Below are positions 25,464-35,500 of a stretch of 64,000 nt of DNA, piece by piece. Within the stretch, counting starts at the first letter, position 1, and the number at the start of each line of letters is the position of its first letter. Source of the DNA: Acinetobacter sp. WCHA55 (GTDB lineage Bacteria; Pseudomonadota; Gammaproteobacteria; Pseudomonadales; Moraxellaceae). Both the position numbers and the translations under genes were made by a program. The stretch covers positions 3,038,001-3,102,000 of the forward strand of contig NZ_CP032286.1 in NCBI RefSeq assembly GCF_002165305.2, read 5' to 3'. The notes under the pieces are model-generated. The model searched no databases. It had not been told where the DNA came from and saw nothing but the letters and a program-made list of their open reading frames with translations.

Positions 25464-27272
25464 TCATAATTGAATTTGTTGGTTAATTTTTCTTGAAAGA
25501 CCACTTTCTCGGGTAGTGCGCGTGACCATAGCATGTACGAATGCATCGGCATCGACCAGTAAACTGACGACTTTTTTCGCCCGCGTAATTGCAGTATAAA
25601 TCAACTCTTTACTGAGTAATTTTTCAGCCTGCCGATCTAACACCACCGCAGTATGGGTGAACTCAGAGCCTTGCGATTTGTGAATGGTCAGCGCAAAAGC
25701 TGTTTCAATATTTTTGGGTAATCGTGTTGCAGCTACCCATTTATCCAAGCTGGGGAAATACACCTCAAATTGCAACTTGCCTTGTTGAATACGCTCTAAG
25801 CACAGGCCAATGTCTCCGTTCGACAAGCCCAGTTGATAGTCGTTATAGGTCATCATCACTGGACGTCCCAAGTACCATTCACCTTGTTTAATTTGTTTTG
25901 ATTGTTCCAATAAACGTTGCTCAATTTGCAAATTCAGCTGTTTTAAGCCGAAATGCCCATGACGTATCGCAGCAAGAATTCGATAATCATCAAAACATTG
26001 AACTACTTTGGATACGAGAGACTCATTAGGATTTTGCTGATATTGCTTTAAAGCTTCGATATAGCCCTGAAAGCCGAGCATCAACAGATCATAATAATGT
26101 TGTAACTGCTCTGCAGATAAAGCCTGCTCCGGCAATAATTCAAGTTGTAGATAATCAACCTCGACCTGATCCAATTCAACCGCTTTCAAGGTCGTGGCAT
26201 GTACCACTTGCTGTTGAAAATTATGCAATACGGTCTGTTTTTCGGCAGGATGCGTCATTAAGTCAAAACACGATTGCTGTTGAATAAATTGTGCTAACTT
26301 TCCAATCCGTGCATCTGATTTGAAACGACGACTATTGACCAAATTGACTCTATTTTCAGCCAAAGCTGGAACCTGTTGTAAATCGGCGAGCACAGAACCG
26401 ACATCGACCGAAGCCAACTGATCGGCATCTCCCAATAAAATCAAACGGGCTTGATTCGGCATAGCAGCAAAGAGCATCTGTGCCAAATTTAAATCCAACA
26501 TGGAAGCTTCATCAACGACAATCACATCATAAGGTAAAGGTTGTCTGCTATGAAAACGCGGTTGCTGCGTGTTTCCTAGGCCCAAGAGTCGATGCAATGT
26601 CACAGGGTTTAAATTTTTCAAATCTGGGGTGATGAAGTCTTGTAACTTTTCATCCTGAAAAGAGTTCTGAAGGGCTTCTTTCATCCGCTGTGCCGCCTTA
26701 CCTGTCGGTGCAGCCATCGCAATACGAATATCAGGTAAACTTTGCTTGAGCACCGCAATAATCCGCGCCAAGGTATAGGTTTTCCCTGTGCCCGGCCCCC
26801 CTGTAATGATCGCAAGTGCCTGCTCAGCCACCATAGCCAAAGCCTGTTTTTGATAGGGATCTTCAAGTAAATCGGCATAAGCTGAAAGATCAACTTGCGT
26901 TAAATTTTGCAGTTTTAACCGTGCTACTTGCTCGGCCAACGACTGCTCTAAAGCCCAATAGCGATACAAATATAATTGTCCCTGATCATAGACAAACGGT
27001 GCTTTTTGTTGCTGTGCCTGCTGTTCATCTATCATCAGATCATTTAAGACAGTGGTAGCTTCAGCTGAAACCGAAATACAACTCTCACCGCGTAGCATGG
27101 CTTCAAGGACCTGTTGAATCACTTCACTTCGGGCTTCGGTGGGGCCTGTTTTACTTAGCGGTGACTGCTGAATAAACTGACTCCAACGCGTTAACCATGT
27201 ATCTATCTCGACAGCCTGATCAATAGTGGCTTTACACACATTTTCCACACGGTTATCCTCAAAGTTATCCAC
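25464..27272 (-). CDS. recD: Exodeoxyribonuclease V subunit alpha (RecD)
   Basis: RecD is the fast 5'-3' helicase of RecBCD, which processes double-strand breaks and degrades linear DNA. The 602 residues match the family. Motifs seen: Walker A AIITGGPGTGKTYTL around residue 165, IVVDEASMLD (motif II), LLGDADQLASVDVGSVL (motif III), and AFALTIHKSQGSEFTHTAVV (motif V) with YTAITRAKKVVSLL (motif VI). The open frame starts with GTG at 27272; a second GTG at 27248 has a better placed GAGG Shine-Dalgarno and may be the true start. It lies 15 bp after recB in the order recC-recB-recD. Confidence 0.96.
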   Translation of the reverse strand: MDNFEDNRVENVCKATIDQAVEIDTWLTRWSQFIQQSPLSKTGPTEARSEVIQQVLEAMLRGESCISVSAEATTVLNDLMIDEQQAQQQKAPFVYDQGQLYLYRYWALEQSLAEQVARLKLQNLTQVDLSAYADLLEDPYQKQALAMVAEQALAIITGGPGTGKTYTLARIIAVLKQSLPDIRIAMAAPTGKAAQRMKEALQNSFQDEKLQDFITPDLKNLNPVTLHRLLGLGNTQQPRFHSRQPLPYDVIVVDEASMLDLNLAQMLFAAMPNQARLILLGDADQLASVDVGSVLADLQQVPALAENRVNLVNSRRFKSDARIGKLAQFIQQQSCFDLMTHPAEKQTVLHNFQQQVVHATTLKAVELDQVEVDYLQLELLPEQALSAEQLQHYYDLLMLGFQGYIEALKQYQQNPNESLVSKVVQCFDDYRILAAIRHGHFGLKQLNLQIEQRLLEQSKQIKQGEWYLGRPVMMTYNDYQLGLSNGDIGLCLERIQQGKLQFEVYFPSLDKWVAATRLPKNIETAFALTIHKSQGSEFTHTAVVLDRQAEKLLSKELIYTAITRAKKVVSLLVDADAFVHAMVTRTTRESGLSRKINQQIQL

Positions 27273-27273
27273 A
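27241..27273. repeat. Three DnaA-box-like 9-mers at 12-bp spacing
   Basis: TTTTCCACA (27241), TTATCCTCA (27253) and TTATCCACA (27265) follow one another in the same orientation at exactly 12-bp intervals. The last is a perfect match to the DnaA-box consensus TTATNCACA; the other two differ from it by one base each. They overlap the start region of recD. Confidence 0.5.
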
Positions 27274-27287
27274 GCTTAATTGTTTGT

Positions 27288-30200
27288 TTATAGGTGACTA
27301 ATTTCACTTAATTCAGCAGTTTTGCCTACATGATTTTCAGTAGAAGTATCCTCAGCAAAACAACCCAAAATGGCATCTAGTCTTAAAATAAACTCTGGGC
27401 TGGCACACCAACTTAAAACCCCTTGATTAGGCTGCCCATTCATTCCTCTCAAATAGAGATAACTCGCCTGCCCCAGATGTTCTTCAATGTCATAGTCCAG
27501 CAAATTCACTGATAAATAACGATGCAAAGCCACCAAATACAAGCCCGCCTGTAACCAATAACTGGCATGTGACATATTCAATTGGATTGCGTCATAACTA
27601 TAGCTCTGCTGATCTGCCCCTAAGAAATTACTTTTATAATCGGCAATGTGATAACGCTGACCATCAAAATAAACCAAATCAATCGAACCGGTCAGATAAC
27701 GAGCAGAATTGGCTTCATTTAAGTCGAGTAGCTCAATGCCGTATTCTTGAAACAATGCCTGTATGCGTTTAATCGCCAACACATGATCGGACAAGGACAA
27801 ATAAAAAGGAAATTCAGCCAAGTGTTCATCGGCTTTGAGTTGCTTCAACTGAAAACCTGCATGCAAAGGCGTTTCGAGCACATCTGCTAACCACTCTTGC
27901 ATCCACAGCACCAATTGAGTTTCATCATCCTGCCCAAATTCGAGTTGATATTTGCCCAATAACTCTTGCCACAATAAGGGGCTATCATTTTTAAAACGAC
28001 GATGAATTTCCAGTCCCCAGTCACGTGAGTCCTGAAAGTCAATATGCTCGAAAATTTCGTGCAGGAAAGTTCCCGCAGTCGTCCCCATTGGAAACTGCCG
28101 TTTAATCCACGCCAAAGGCTGACTCAGCTCCACATTCTCAAGTACAGGATGATTGATCTCATCATCCGCACTGCCCACTTTCTCGCTCAAAACCGCCAAG
28201 GCATCCATTGCCTCTTTACGACTCAAATGCTGTGCCAACGCGCTAAAACTGGTTTTGGAACGTGGATAAAAACGCTGTTCAGGAAAGGCCAAAGCTTGCA
28301 ACTGAATCACCTCTTGCTGCTCCGCTGGCTGTAAACGGATCGGCTTTTCAATCAGCAACATCTCATCACCACTGGCAGGATGCTCAAACAGATTACCTGC
28401 TTGGCCCCGCCAAAATGCCAATGCCGTATTTGATTTTAATTCCTGATCTTGCATTAAGGCATATACGCGATGGCTGGCACGGGTCAATGCGACGTACCAT
28501 AAGCGATGCTGTTCTGCTTCAGCTCGTTCATTGTGTTGAGCAATCGCGGCGGGATCTAACAGATTGGCATCATTTACCGCAACAATGCGCTGTAACTCGC
28601 TCTGACCTGTATTCGGATTGATCTGTTCCAGCGTTGAAAAGTTTAAGGTTTTATTCATTTCCTTAAAGTCTTTGTCGGCACCCAGCAAGAACACGATTTT
28701 AAACTCTAGACCTTTGGACTGATGAATGGTCATCAACTGTACACCTGTGGCATTGGAGAGTTTACGCTCCAGCTCCCACTCACGTTCCGCAGGTAAATGT
28801 AACTGTTTGAGATACCAATGATACAGTTTCTGCGCGCCTTGAAACTGCTCACTATGCTGACTCAATAACTCAGTCAAATGCCGTAGATTGACCACAGTCC
28901 GTTCGTTATCTCGGCTTTGGTAAGCCACCAAGTTTTTCCACACTTTAAACAGGTTTAAAGCGTACTGCCATGCACTTAAAAAGCCTTTATTGATCCACAT
29001 GTCGCGGATGTCATCAAAATCCGCCATAAACTGGCTCAGACCGTTGGCTTGCTTTTCCAGTTCCAGTAACTGTTTTAAATCAATTGCCAATAGCCTGCTC
29101 AAAAGCGCACGGCGAACTTTGGCTTCATCAAAAGGATGCATCATTGCGGTCAATAGCGCACCGACATCTTTTGCGACCTGACTTTCAAATACACTGCGTT
29201 TAGACGGACGGTTGACCAAAATTCCCAAACGCTCTAGTTCAAACTGAACTTTGTCCAAGCCATCATGGTTTTTCGACAACACCGCGATATCATTTGCCCC
29301 CATAAACTGTGGCGGATCATCTGCCACATACAGTTGCTGTTGAATGCCTTGGTTGATTAAATCACGAATTTTCCATGCCACTTGTTGAGCTTCATTCTTT
29401 TTATCTTCAAGTAACAGCCAACGCAGCGGAACATGGTTTTCACCCTGTGCATCGACCAAAGCGGGATGGGGTCGAGTCCCTGCTTCTACAGGCTGATAAT
29501 AGACCTGCTCACCAAAGTCCTGTTGGCGTTGGAATAAAGCATCCACCACCTGTACCAGTTTTTGCACAGAGCGATGATTATATTTCAAACTATACTGCCG
29601 ACCTTGCTTTGCCAAAACATCTAAACGCGCTTTGTTATAGGTCAGCATGTCCCCCCCACGAAAGCCATAAATAGCTTGTTTCGGATCACCGACCATAATC
29701 ATACAGCCTTGAGGATAGCGCTGTGCATCACGCCAAATCCGCGCTAGCATGTCATCTTGGTCTTGGTTGGTGTCTTGAAACTCATCCACTAAAATGAGTG
29801 GATAGCGTGCCTGTACAAACTGGGCAAAGCGCCTGCCCTGCTCGCCCTGTAAAGCTTCTGACAAGGTCCGAATTTGTTGGGCAAAGGTCGTTTCACTCTT
29901 TTGCTGCAACACTTGCGGTAAACGCTTTTTCACCTCGGAGCTTAAGTGATATTTTAAATACGCATCCAGCACATCCAAATTAAGCTCTAGCTCTGCCAAC
30001 GCCTCTAGGAAACTGCGCACCTGTCGCCACACTGGATGCTGTTCAAACTGTTCCAATACATCCACGGCACATTTGTTTAAGACTTTTTTCGTCGCGAGGT
30101 CGGTCAAGTGCTTTAAGGTTTTTTCAAAATGTGGCGCAAATAAAGCATAAGCCCGTTGCTCTTTCAGTGCAGTCAAAAAAGCAGGTAAGTCCTGACATAA

Positions 30201-31040
30201 AATACGCTCCATCAAAGCATCAGTGCGCCACTTTTTCCCTAACACCGCGTGGTACTGCCCCTCAGGGGCATAATAGTCCTTCAAGCTTTCAATTTGCGTC
30301 ACATCCAGCGCAGTAAATTGATCAATGGCCTGTTCAAATTGTGTCAAATCAAGTGCAGGTTTTTCCACCTGTTGAAACTGTGCTGATGCAAAGTTCAAAC
30401 TATTTTCGACAATCGGCACATAAGCCTGTTCGGTTTTTAATTTTTGTTTTAACAGTAAATAATTCACCACAGGCTGCGACTGTGCCTGAATCCACTCGCG
30501 CAACACGTCATGAATGAGCTGTTGAGTATAACTCTGCGCATCATCAGTGATATCTGCACGCTCAATCTTGCCACTTTCAAAAGAAAACTCACGCAGTAGC
30601 TTTTGACTAAAACTGTCCAATGTCCCGACAAATAACTCATCTAACTGGTCAATCACTAACTTCAAACGCTCTTGAGCGAAACCAACCCGTTGGGCATAGT
30701 CTGTGAGTACTTTGATAAAAAGCGGATCTTGCTCTGCGGAAATTTTGGCCTGTATTTCTCGCTCGGTTAGACTTTGACAACCTTCAAAATAACGTAAGGT
30801 TTCAATCAAGCGTGCCCGAACACGACTTTTCAGCTCCGCAGCGGCAGCACGGGTGAAAGTGGTTGCAATCACCTGATTCGGCAAATAGGCCCCGAGAAAA
30901 ATGCGTACCATTAAACTGGATAAAGTAAAAGTCTTGCCTGTGCCTGCTGAAGCTTCAATCCAATGCAAGCCCTGAAAGCTCATATCGGCAATGGGTTGAT
31001 AAGACATGTTCGATGGAGTGACCTGAGACTGGGCTGTCAT
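27288..31040 (-). CDS. recB: Exodeoxyribonuclease V subunit beta (RecB)
   Basis: RecB carries the 3'-5' helicase and the only nuclease domain of RecBCD. The 1250-residue product has UvrD-like motifs: Walker A WIEASAGTGKTFTLSSL near residue 33, ILVDEFQDTNQDQ (motif II), MVGDPKQAIYGFRGGD (motif III), LMTIHQSKGLEFKIVFL (motif V), and LWYVALTRASHRVYAL (motif VI). The C-terminal nuclease domain shows TGSIDLVYFDGQRYHIADYKSN, with catalytic Asp and Lys. It begins 3 bp after recC, so translation is probably coupled. Confidence 0.97.
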   Translation of the reverse strand: MTAQSQVTPSNMSYQPIADMSFQGLHWIEASAGTGKTFTLSSLMVRIFLGAYLPNQVIATTFTRAAAAELKSRVRARLIETLRYFEGCQSLTEREIQAKISAEQDPLFIKVLTDYAQRVGFAQERLKLVIDQLDELFVGTLDSFSQKLLREFSFESGKIERADITDDAQSYTQQLIHDVLREWIQAQSQPVVNYLLLKQKLKTEQAYVPIVENSLNFASAQFQQVEKPALDLTQFEQAIDQFTALDVTQIESLKDYYAPEGQYHAVLGKKWRTDALMERILCQDLPAFLTALKEQRAYALFAPHFEKTLKHLTDLATKKVLNKCAVDVLEQFEQHPVWRQVRSFLEALAELELNLDVLDAYLKYHLSSEVKKRLPQVLQQKSETTFAQQIRTLSEALQGEQGRRFAQFVQARYPLILVDEFQDTNQDQDDMLARIWRDAQRYPQGCMIMVGDPKQAIYGFRGGDMLTYNKARLDVLAKQGRQYSLKYNHRSVQKLVQVVDALFQRQQDFGEQVYYQPVEAGTRPHPALVDAQGENHVPLRWLLLEDKKNEAQQVAWKIRDLINQGIQQQLYVADDPPQFMGANDIAVLSKNHDGLDKVQFELERLGILVNRPSKRSVFESQVAKDVGALLTAMMHPFDEAKVRRALLSRLLAIDLKQLLELEKQANGLSQFMADFDDIRDMWINKGFLSAWQYALNLFKVWKNLVAYQSRDNERTVVNLRHLTELLSQHSEQFQGAQKLYHWYLKQLHLPAEREWELERKLSNATGVQLMTIHQSKGLEFKIVFLLGADKDFKEMNKTLNFSTLEQINPNTGQSELQRIVAVNDANLLDPAAIAQHNERAEAEQHRLWYVALTRASHRVYALMQDQELKSNTALAFWRGQAGNLFEHPASGDEMLLIEKPIRLQPAEQQEVIQLQALAFPEQRFYPRSKTSFSALAQHLSRKEAMDALAVLSEKVGSADDEINHPVLENVELSQPLAWIKRQFPMGTTAGTFLHEIFEHIDFQDSRDWGLEIHRRFKNDSPLLWQELLGKYQLEFGQDDETQLVLWMQEWLADVLETPLHAGFQLKQLKADEHLAEFPFYLSLSDHVLAIKRIQALFQEYGIELLDLNEANSARYLTGSIDLVYFDGQRYHIADYKSNFLGADQQSYSYDAIQLNMSHASYWLQAGLYLVALHRYLSVNLLDYDIEEHLGQASYLYLRGMNGQPNQGVLSWCASPEFILRLDAILGCFAEDTSTENHVGKTAELSEISHL

Positions 31041-31043
31041 GAC

Positions 31044-34000
31044 TTAGTCCTCAAGGCTTTGCTGATGCAAAAAAATCGGATGATATAGCTCATAAGAAAA
31101 CTGCTCACAGGCATGGGCAAGTAATGCTTTGGCATCCTGCTCTTGTAAAATAAACTGCCAGTCGCGGTGTGCTTTATTGGCTTCATTTTCAGTCATTGAA
31201 AAACCACTAAAGCGACCATCTTCTTCCCAAACTTTATAAATGACATCCATATCAGCAATCACCATCTGTTCCTGATCATTCAGTTGCCATTCATGCGTTT
31301 TATCTTTTTCTGCAATTTTCAACAGCAAGGCCGCAGGTAAAACTAAGGGCTGAGTTTGTGCATACTCCCATGCTTTCAACCAAGGCTTGAGCCATTCACG
31401 TGCCTGATTTGAACTCACACCAGTACATAAAATGGTTCGGTCACTAAACACCACGATGCGTTGATATTGCTGTCCGCCCTCACCTAAGTTCACATAAGCC
31501 AACCACAATAAATACTCCAACCAAACTTTGGCACGGCGCTTTGCTCTTGCACTAGACGCTTCCAGACTGACCCATTTTTCAGCACTGTATTTGGCTAGGG
31601 TAATATTGATCTGTAAATGTTCATTCACCTTCCAGACTTGTTGGGTCGTGGCTGTGGTCTCAGGTGCATAGCGTTGTAAACGTGTCAGCAAGCGCTGCTG
31701 CTCAAGCACGCTCATTTGCCAGACCCCATCTTGCACTTTACCAATCGGGAGTTGATCCATCAGAAGATTGGCATCTGCTTCTGCTTCATGTTGTTGTAAA
31801 AAATGACGAATGGCATAACGTCCTAAACCATCAAGTAGTAACGGCTCTTGCGTTGCAGGAATCTCTTCTGGTTTTAAGTTTTCCACGCCTAAAATCTTAA
31901 GGTACAGCCGTGCAGGAAAAGTGATGTCTTGAATCCACTGCTGACTGTCAAGAACTTGAACGTCTTGCTCTAATTTTGGATACGGCGTGTTGACCCAACT
32001 GCTGCGTTGCCCCGATGCATGTTGCAATTGTTTCGCGACCTGAAACCATTGATCTTGAAAACGAATACTGTGCTCAGACTCAAAACCACGTGGATCAAAA
32101 GGCAATAAAGGATGAACATGATATAGCGATGCTAACTGTGCAGGGACAGCGACGCCATGCTGATCAACCGTTGCATTGACACTCTTGGTCTGTGTGTCAG
32201 GCTGCACAATAAAGGCCATATGCTGAATCAGTTCTTGCAATACCGTAGACGGATCACGGACTTCACCATCGTTGATATCAAAGCCATTATAAAATAACCA
32301 TACGTTCTCTTGTGCCAACAACAACGCATCTAGAAAAGCCCCTTGATCGTCTTCCAAACGGGAACGATCCCCCAGTTGTGGCTTCAGTAAATCCATCAAG
32401 TCAAAAGGCAAATGCGCACTACGGTTAGGAAACTTGCCACTGTCCAAGCCCAACATCACAATCAGCTTATACGGCACAGGTCGAATCTGGCCAATTTGAC
32501 TAAATGTGATCTGCCCTGTGGGTTCTGCATAGTCCAATTGCGCTTCTAAGGTCTTTTGGATTTCTTCTAATACATAAGGCAAAGGTAAACTTAAACTGCG
32601 CAGTGCATGATGATCATGTTCGTCATAGAAACTTGCCAAAGTCAGCATACGTTCTTGTTTTTTGACGATCTTATACACTGCGGTCAAAGACTCAACACCC
32701 GCGGCTTCAAACTCGCGGATATCCTCCATCAAACGATTCAGCCAAGTTTCCGCCGTCGTCCGTTGCCCTGTTTCATGCGCGATCATCCACTCGGCACGGT
32801 GTTTAAAATCCTGATAAATTTCAATCAAAACACCAATCAGCTCAAAATCACTCGACTGTACTTGGGCATAGCTCAAGGTCTCATGAAACAGCACATGTTC
32901 TGGTACAGCGATGCCTAAAGCCAAACGATCTAAAGCAAACTTCAGACTATAACGATAGTCCTCATCCCCTTCGGCCAGACTGCGTTTTAAATGTTCAGCA
33001 TCCAATCCGCGTTTAAAGCCTGCGTTGATCAACAGCTCCGTCATCCGCTCAATCATATTCATGTCTAAGCCATAGCGTTGCTGCGTTGCATTTAAACTGA
33101 GCCAATCGGCAAAGTCCTCAATACTGAAACGCCCCCGCACCAAAACCATCCGTCCCAACACAGCTCGCCATGCATTTAAAGCATCGAGTTGAGTCACACC
33201 GGCCAGCTTAATGGGCAAATAAATACTGTCTTTACTCAGTTGATGGCCCTTTTGCAAAGCCTCACGCTCATGCGGTGGCGGCGCAAAAACACTGCGAATA
33301 AACGGCTCTAGCTCAGTCAAACTGGGTGTCAACACCAAAATATCACTTGGACGTCGCGGTGCATCAGCCATACCCTGAGCCAACCAATGCGTCAGTTGAT
33401 CTTTGAGGACTTCAAGCTGTCTAAGGCTAGAATGACAAACATGAATCTGTATCGAGTCATCTTGTTCAGTCAAGACATACTGATGCTGTTCAGGTTCTAC
33501 CAAATACAGGACATCAGACTGAATTTTACCAAGTAAAGTTTCTGGGTATTCATCCACAAAGACATCGGCCCACACCCCATCCTCACCTGAAGAAAGACTG
33601 GAAAGTAAAGAGAAATGGTCGCGTGCCTGTTTACCAAATCGGGTCAGTAAAGGATGACGAGACTCTCGGGTTTCTGCATTAAAATTGAGGGTAAACTCAT
33701 CAAAAAACTGCTGAATCTCTGCATCATTGGCCTTTGGATTTTTTTCAATAAAACGCTGCTTCACCCGCGCGTCATAACGCGCTTTCCAGTTAGGATCGAC
33801 ACTGTCCGCCCAGTATTCTTGCGATGGGTTATAGTGAAAAATAAAGATATCGAGGTATTGCCCCAAGCGATGCAAAAACTCCAACTGCTTTGGCGGTAAA
33901 TCTAGAACAGTAAACACCACCAACTGCGCAGGCAACTTTCTAAGCGCAGCATCTCGGGTCTCTGCTTGATCGAGTAAGTCCCAAAATGCAGTATCAATAC

Positions 34001-34724
34001 GCTGAATTTGTTCAAAGTCGGCATGGAACACCACCTGCCAGAGCCAGCGCTGCCATGCTTCCAATTCATGCGCTTGATTGAGTTGAAAAGCACTGAGTTC
34101 CTGATGGGTTTTAAAGAACATCTGCTCCAAATCGAGTGGCTGGTTTTTGCCCCACGCTTGTAACCAATTGGTCTGACAACGGCAGCTTTGCGGTGGACAA
34201 CCTTTGGTGCAATGCCCCCGATAATCCATATAAAAACTAAACAGCCGTGAAACCTGCTCCGCCACCCAATACAGCATGCTTTGTTTTTTCAGCTGTTTAT
34301 CAATGCCTTGTTGCAAACGGTCAGCACTGGCATAGATACGCTGAATGATCGGATACAACGGATGAGCAACCTCTAAAGGGTTCAGCTCGGCTTGTATAAA
34401 TTCTTTTAAGGCTTGAAAGACGCGCCATTTAATAATCAATCGCGGAATATTGGCTTTACGAACTTCGTCTTTTTGATTGACCAAAACCCACTGATAAGCA
34501 GACCACTGAAAGCCACGTATACGATGATGAAACTGTGTGTTGGCACTGATGCCCTGCTGTTCCGCCAACTTTTGTGTTAGCCACGCCTCAACCGCAGGTG
34601 AAGGGACAATAAAGTGCTGTGCTTGCAATACTTGAAAGGCATTTTTGGCTGGTTTAAAGACGGTTTTTTGCATGGCTTGCAACAGAACATCAATACGCTG
34701 ACTTTGTATTACGTGTATTGCCAT
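31044..34724 (-). CDS. recC: Exodeoxyribonuclease V subunit gamma (RecC)
   Basis: RecC holds the enzyme together and scans for Chi. From the ATG at 34724 (MAIHVIQSQRIDVLLQAMQK), preceded by GAGGGG, the product is 1226 residues, close to family length. Recognisable blocks are QHFIVPSPAVEAWLTQKLAEQ, the LVVFTVLDLPPKQLEFLHRL region, ILVLTPSLTELEPFIRSVFA, and FSQIGQIRPVPYKLIVMLGL. The frame extends 4 codons further to a TTG that overlaps the Shine-Dalgarno and is not used. It is first in recC-recB-recD and divergent from the gene at 34903. The Acinetobacter Chi sequence is not deducible from this. Confidence 0.96.
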   Translation of the reverse strand: MAIHVIQSQRIDVLLQAMQKTVFKPAKNAFQVLQAQHFIVPSPAVEAWLTQKLAEQQGISANTQFHHRIRGFQWSAYQWVLVNQKDEVRKANIPRLIIKWRVFQALKEFIQAELNPLEVAHPLYPIIQRIYASADRLQQGIDKQLKKQSMLYWVAEQVSRLFSFYMDYRGHCTKGCPPQSCRCQTNWLQAWGKNQPLDLEQMFFKTHQELSAFQLNQAHELEAWQRWLWQVVFHADFEQIQRIDTAFWDLLDQAETRDAALRKLPAQLVVFTVLDLPPKQLEFLHRLGQYLDIFIFHYNPSQEYWADSVDPNWKARYDARVKQRFIEKNPKANDAEIQQFFDEFTLNFNAETRESRHPLLTRFGKQARDHFSLLSSLSSGEDGVWADVFVDEYPETLLGKIQSDVLYLVEPEQHQYVLTEQDDSIQIHVCHSSLRQLEVLKDQLTHWLAQGMADAPRRPSDILVLTPSLTELEPFIRSVFAPPPHEREALQKGHQLSKDSIYLPIKLAGVTQLDALNAWRAVLGRMVLVRGRFSIEDFADWLSLNATQQRYGLDMNMIERMTELLINAGFKRGLDAEHLKRSLAEGDEDYRYSLKFALDRLALGIAVPEHVLFHETLSYAQVQSSDFELIGVLIEIYQDFKHRAEWMIAHETGQRTTAETWLNRLMEDIREFEAAGVESLTAVYKIVKKQERMLTLASFYDEHDHHALRSLSLPLPYVLEEIQKTLEAQLDYAEPTGQITFSQIGQIRPVPYKLIVMLGLDSGKFPNRSAHLPFDLMDLLKPQLGDRSRLEDDQGAFLDALLLAQENVWLFYNGFDINDGEVRDPSTVLQELIQHMAFIVQPDTQTKSVNATVDQHGVAVPAQLASLYHVHPLLPFDPRGFESEHSIRFQDQWFQVAKQLQHASGQRSSWVNTPYPKLEQDVQVLDSQQWIQDITFPARLYLKILGVENLKPEEIPATQEPLLLDGLGRYAIRHFLQQHEAEADANLLMDQLPIGKVQDGVWQMSVLEQQRLLTRLQRYAPETTATTQQVWKVNEHLQINITLAKYSAEKWVSLEASSARAKRRAKVWLEYLLWLAYVNLGEGGQQYQRIVVFSDRTILCTGVSSNQAREWLKPWLKAWEYAQTQPLVLPAALLLKIAEKDKTHEWQLNDQEQMVIADMDVIYKVWEEDGRFSGFSMTENEANKAHRDWQFILQEQDAKALLAHACEQFSYELYHPIFLHQQSLED

Positions 34725-34902
34725 GTTTCCCCTCAAATAACCGTCTTATGAAAAATCTACAAAAGCACACAGATTATTGACTATACTTCTGGTTCTGTCT
34801 ATGTCACTTTGATGACATATTTCTATTTAAAATTTGCTTTAAAATAGACACTTTAAGCAAAACTAGAATCAATGTGAATCAAGATATTTTAGGGTTTAGA
34901 AA

Positions 34903-35445
34903 ATGAAATTAGAGCACATTCCAGAAAAAATTGACCCCTCTTTGAATTTAGAACAAATCCGCGAAGAATGTTTGGATTTAGTCAAAAAGCGCGCCTATTT
35001 TTCCGCAGGTGCAGCGGTTATTCCAGTCCCTTTCCTTGATGTGGTGATTGATGTGGGTATATTGTCACAGTTGATTCCCGAAATTAACGCCCGCTTTGGT
35101 TTAACCCCTGAGCAAGTCAGTGTCTACGACCCAGAAACCAAGCAAATACATTGGTCAGAACTACGTAAACGTGGTGTGGAGTTCTCTGGACTGGTGGTGG
35201 CACGTACCGCCGTGAAGAAATCCCTCAATAACATGGCAGCCAAATACATCACCAAACAAGTCACTAAATTCATCCCCTTAGGTGGACAAATGATTGCAGC
35301 CAGCTTGGGTTATATTGTGATGAAAAAAATTGCAGAAACCCATGTGGAAGAGTCGTATAAGCTCGCCAAAGGCATTCAACTGAAACAAGCCGCTGAACAA
35401 GGTGTGCCTGTTGCAGCACCAGTGACCCAAATTCCCTTAAGTTAA
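34903..35445 (+). CDS. Conserved hypothetical, DUF697-like membrane-associated
   Basis: The 180-residue protein has two hydrophobic stretches rather than full membrane spans: YFSAGAAVIPVPFLDVVIDV with IGIL-like continuation (residues ~33-60) and FIPLGGQMIAASLGYIVMKK (residues ~125-145). The pattern of A-x-P-x-P-x-x-D followed by a helix ending before RFGL resembles the DUF697/IRG-like C-terminal module of GTPases, but there is no P-loop here. I therefore assign no function. It is divergent from recC, monocistronic, and ends at a terminator shared with pap. Confidence 0.65.
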   Translation: MKLEHIPEKIDPSLNLEQIREECLDLVKKRAYFSAGAAVIPVPFLDVVIDVGILSQLIPEINARFGLTPEQVSVYDPETKQIHWSELRKRGVEFSGLVVARTAVKKSLNNMAAKYITKQVTKFIPLGGQMIAASLGYIVMKKIAETHVEESYKLAKGIQLKQAAEQGVPVAAPVTQIPLS

Positions 35446-35465
35446 AGAACTAAATCTACCTCTAT

Positions 35466-35496
35466 AAAAAAACGGTCAAATGACCGTTTTTTTTAC
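35466..35496. terminator. Bidirectional intrinsic terminator
   Basis: AAAACGGTCA/TGACCGTTTT with a 2-nt loop, flanked by A- and T-runs, lies between convergent genes at 35445 (plus) and 35501 (minus). Confidence 0.85.
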
Positions 35497-35500
35497 GTTT

